From contig NZ_JACYXE010000002.1 in the NCBI RefSeq assembly GCF_014857905.1, positions 372,001 through 436,000 on the forward strand: DNA of 64,000 nucleotides, given 5' to 3'. Below are positions 63,745 to 64,000 of the stretch, in pieces. The position numbers were made by a program, and so were the translations under genes. The first letter of the stretch is position 1. Every line of letters begins with the position of its first letter. Below the pieces are notes generated by a model. It saw only the letters and a program-made list of their open reading frames with translations. It made no database searches and was not told where the DNA came from. The stretch is from Agilicoccus flavus (GTDB taxonomy: Bacteria; Actinomycetota; Actinomycetes; Actinomycetales; Dermatophilaceae).

Positions 63745-63999
63745 TCACAGCCGCACGGCCTCCCGCACGAGCGGCCGGGACGCGGCGAGGGCGGCGACGG
63801 TGAGCGCGGCCGCGGCCGCGATCGCGACCACGGTGCGCACGAGCAGGCCGATCCCGGCGAGGTCGGCGAACGGCACGAGGACCAGCAGGGGCAAGACACT
63901 GCCGAGCACGATCGTGGCGCCGAGCGGGATCGTCACCTCCCGCAGCCGGGCCCGGTGCAGGAACGGGATCGGGGCACCGGCGAGGGCGAGCGCCCGGTA
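63745..63999 (-). CDS. Membrane protein, C-terminal part (runs off the window)
   Basis: A reverse-strand frame is open from the right edge to a stop at 63745, about 84 residues. It contains a loop with Arg residues (FLHRARLREV) and two hydrophobic helices (TIPLGATIVLGSVLPLLVLV and IGLLVRTVVAIAAAAALTVA), ending SRPLVREAVRL. It could be the end of an FtsX-like ABC permease, but this is a weak guess. Confidence 0.6.
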   Translation of the reverse strand, partial: YRALALAGAPIPFLHRARLREVTIPLGATIVLGSVLPLLVLVPFADLAGIGLLVRTVVAIAAAAALTVAALAASRPLVREAVRL

Positions 64000-64000
64000 C

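Overview
The window is a high-GC chromosomal segment from an actinomycete (Actinomycetota). Supporting signs are GTG/ATG starts, many 1-4 nt ATGA/GTGA overlaps, GC-rich hairpin terminators without T-tracts, and actinobacterial gene orders such as dxr-rseP, ispG-GNAT-proS and DUF4439-rimP-nusA-ylxR-infB-rbfA-truB. The genus cannot be fixed from sequence alone. I see no tRNA, rRNA, CRISPR array or intact mobile element.

Layout. 1-4.8 kb: end of an aldehyde dehydrogenase, then a polyamine ABC importer (potD-A-B-C). 5.1-7.8 kb: dxr and the site-2 protease rseP. 7.8-16.7 kb: a segment that separates rseP from ispG, which are usual neighbours. It holds an AAA ATPase, DUF2277, a histidine phosphatase, an intergenic repeat cluster with two mini-hairpins per unit, yaaA, an IS256-type transposase relic, an SDR/TetR pair, a TetR/quinone-oxidoreductase pair and a decayed ABC ATPase. 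16.7-20.8 kb: ispG, GNAT, proS, closed by an 18-bp terminator hairpin. 20.8-46.1 kb: a long accessory block between proS and the DUF4439/rimP cluster. It holds amylosucrase, a PaoABC-type molybdenum aldehyde oxidoreductase, paired DUF202 proteins, a HAD phosphatase/mutase divergent from a GH65 phosphorylase, an Rpf-like protein, a response regulator without its phosphoacceptor Asp, poxB, an asparagine-synthase-like protein, a frameshifted hydrolase, tpx, an esterase/esterase/ATP-grasp operon, a cobalamin riboswitch with cbiMNQO, an APH-like kinase and a VapBC toxin-antitoxin pair. 46.1-54.5 kb: DUF4439 lipoprotein and the translation/transcription operon rimP-nusA-ylxR-infB-rbfA-truB. 54.5-64 kb: ASCH protein, zinc alcohol dehydrogenase, a carbohydrate ABC importer (probably alpha-glucosides), ribF, a TIGR03960-like radical SAM protein, a YbaK-type deacylase and a truncated membrane protein.

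How they may work together. Aldehyde dehydrogenase and PotABCD fit putrescine uptake and breakdown. Dxr and IspG are two steps of the MEP isoprenoid pathway. Amylosucrase, GH65 phosphorylase, the HAD protein and the sugar ABC importer suggest alpha-glucan and alpha-glucoside metabolism. The cobalt importer sits behind a B12 riboswitch, so cobalt uptake is probably shut down when cobalamin is plentiful.

The most unusual items are the dual-hairpin intergenic repeats, the tandem operator array between the SDR and TetR genes, the matching operator-like sites at the second TetR and its neighbour, the His-rich 21-bp-repeat tail on RimP, the degenerate receiver domain, and the esterase/ATP-grasp operon.
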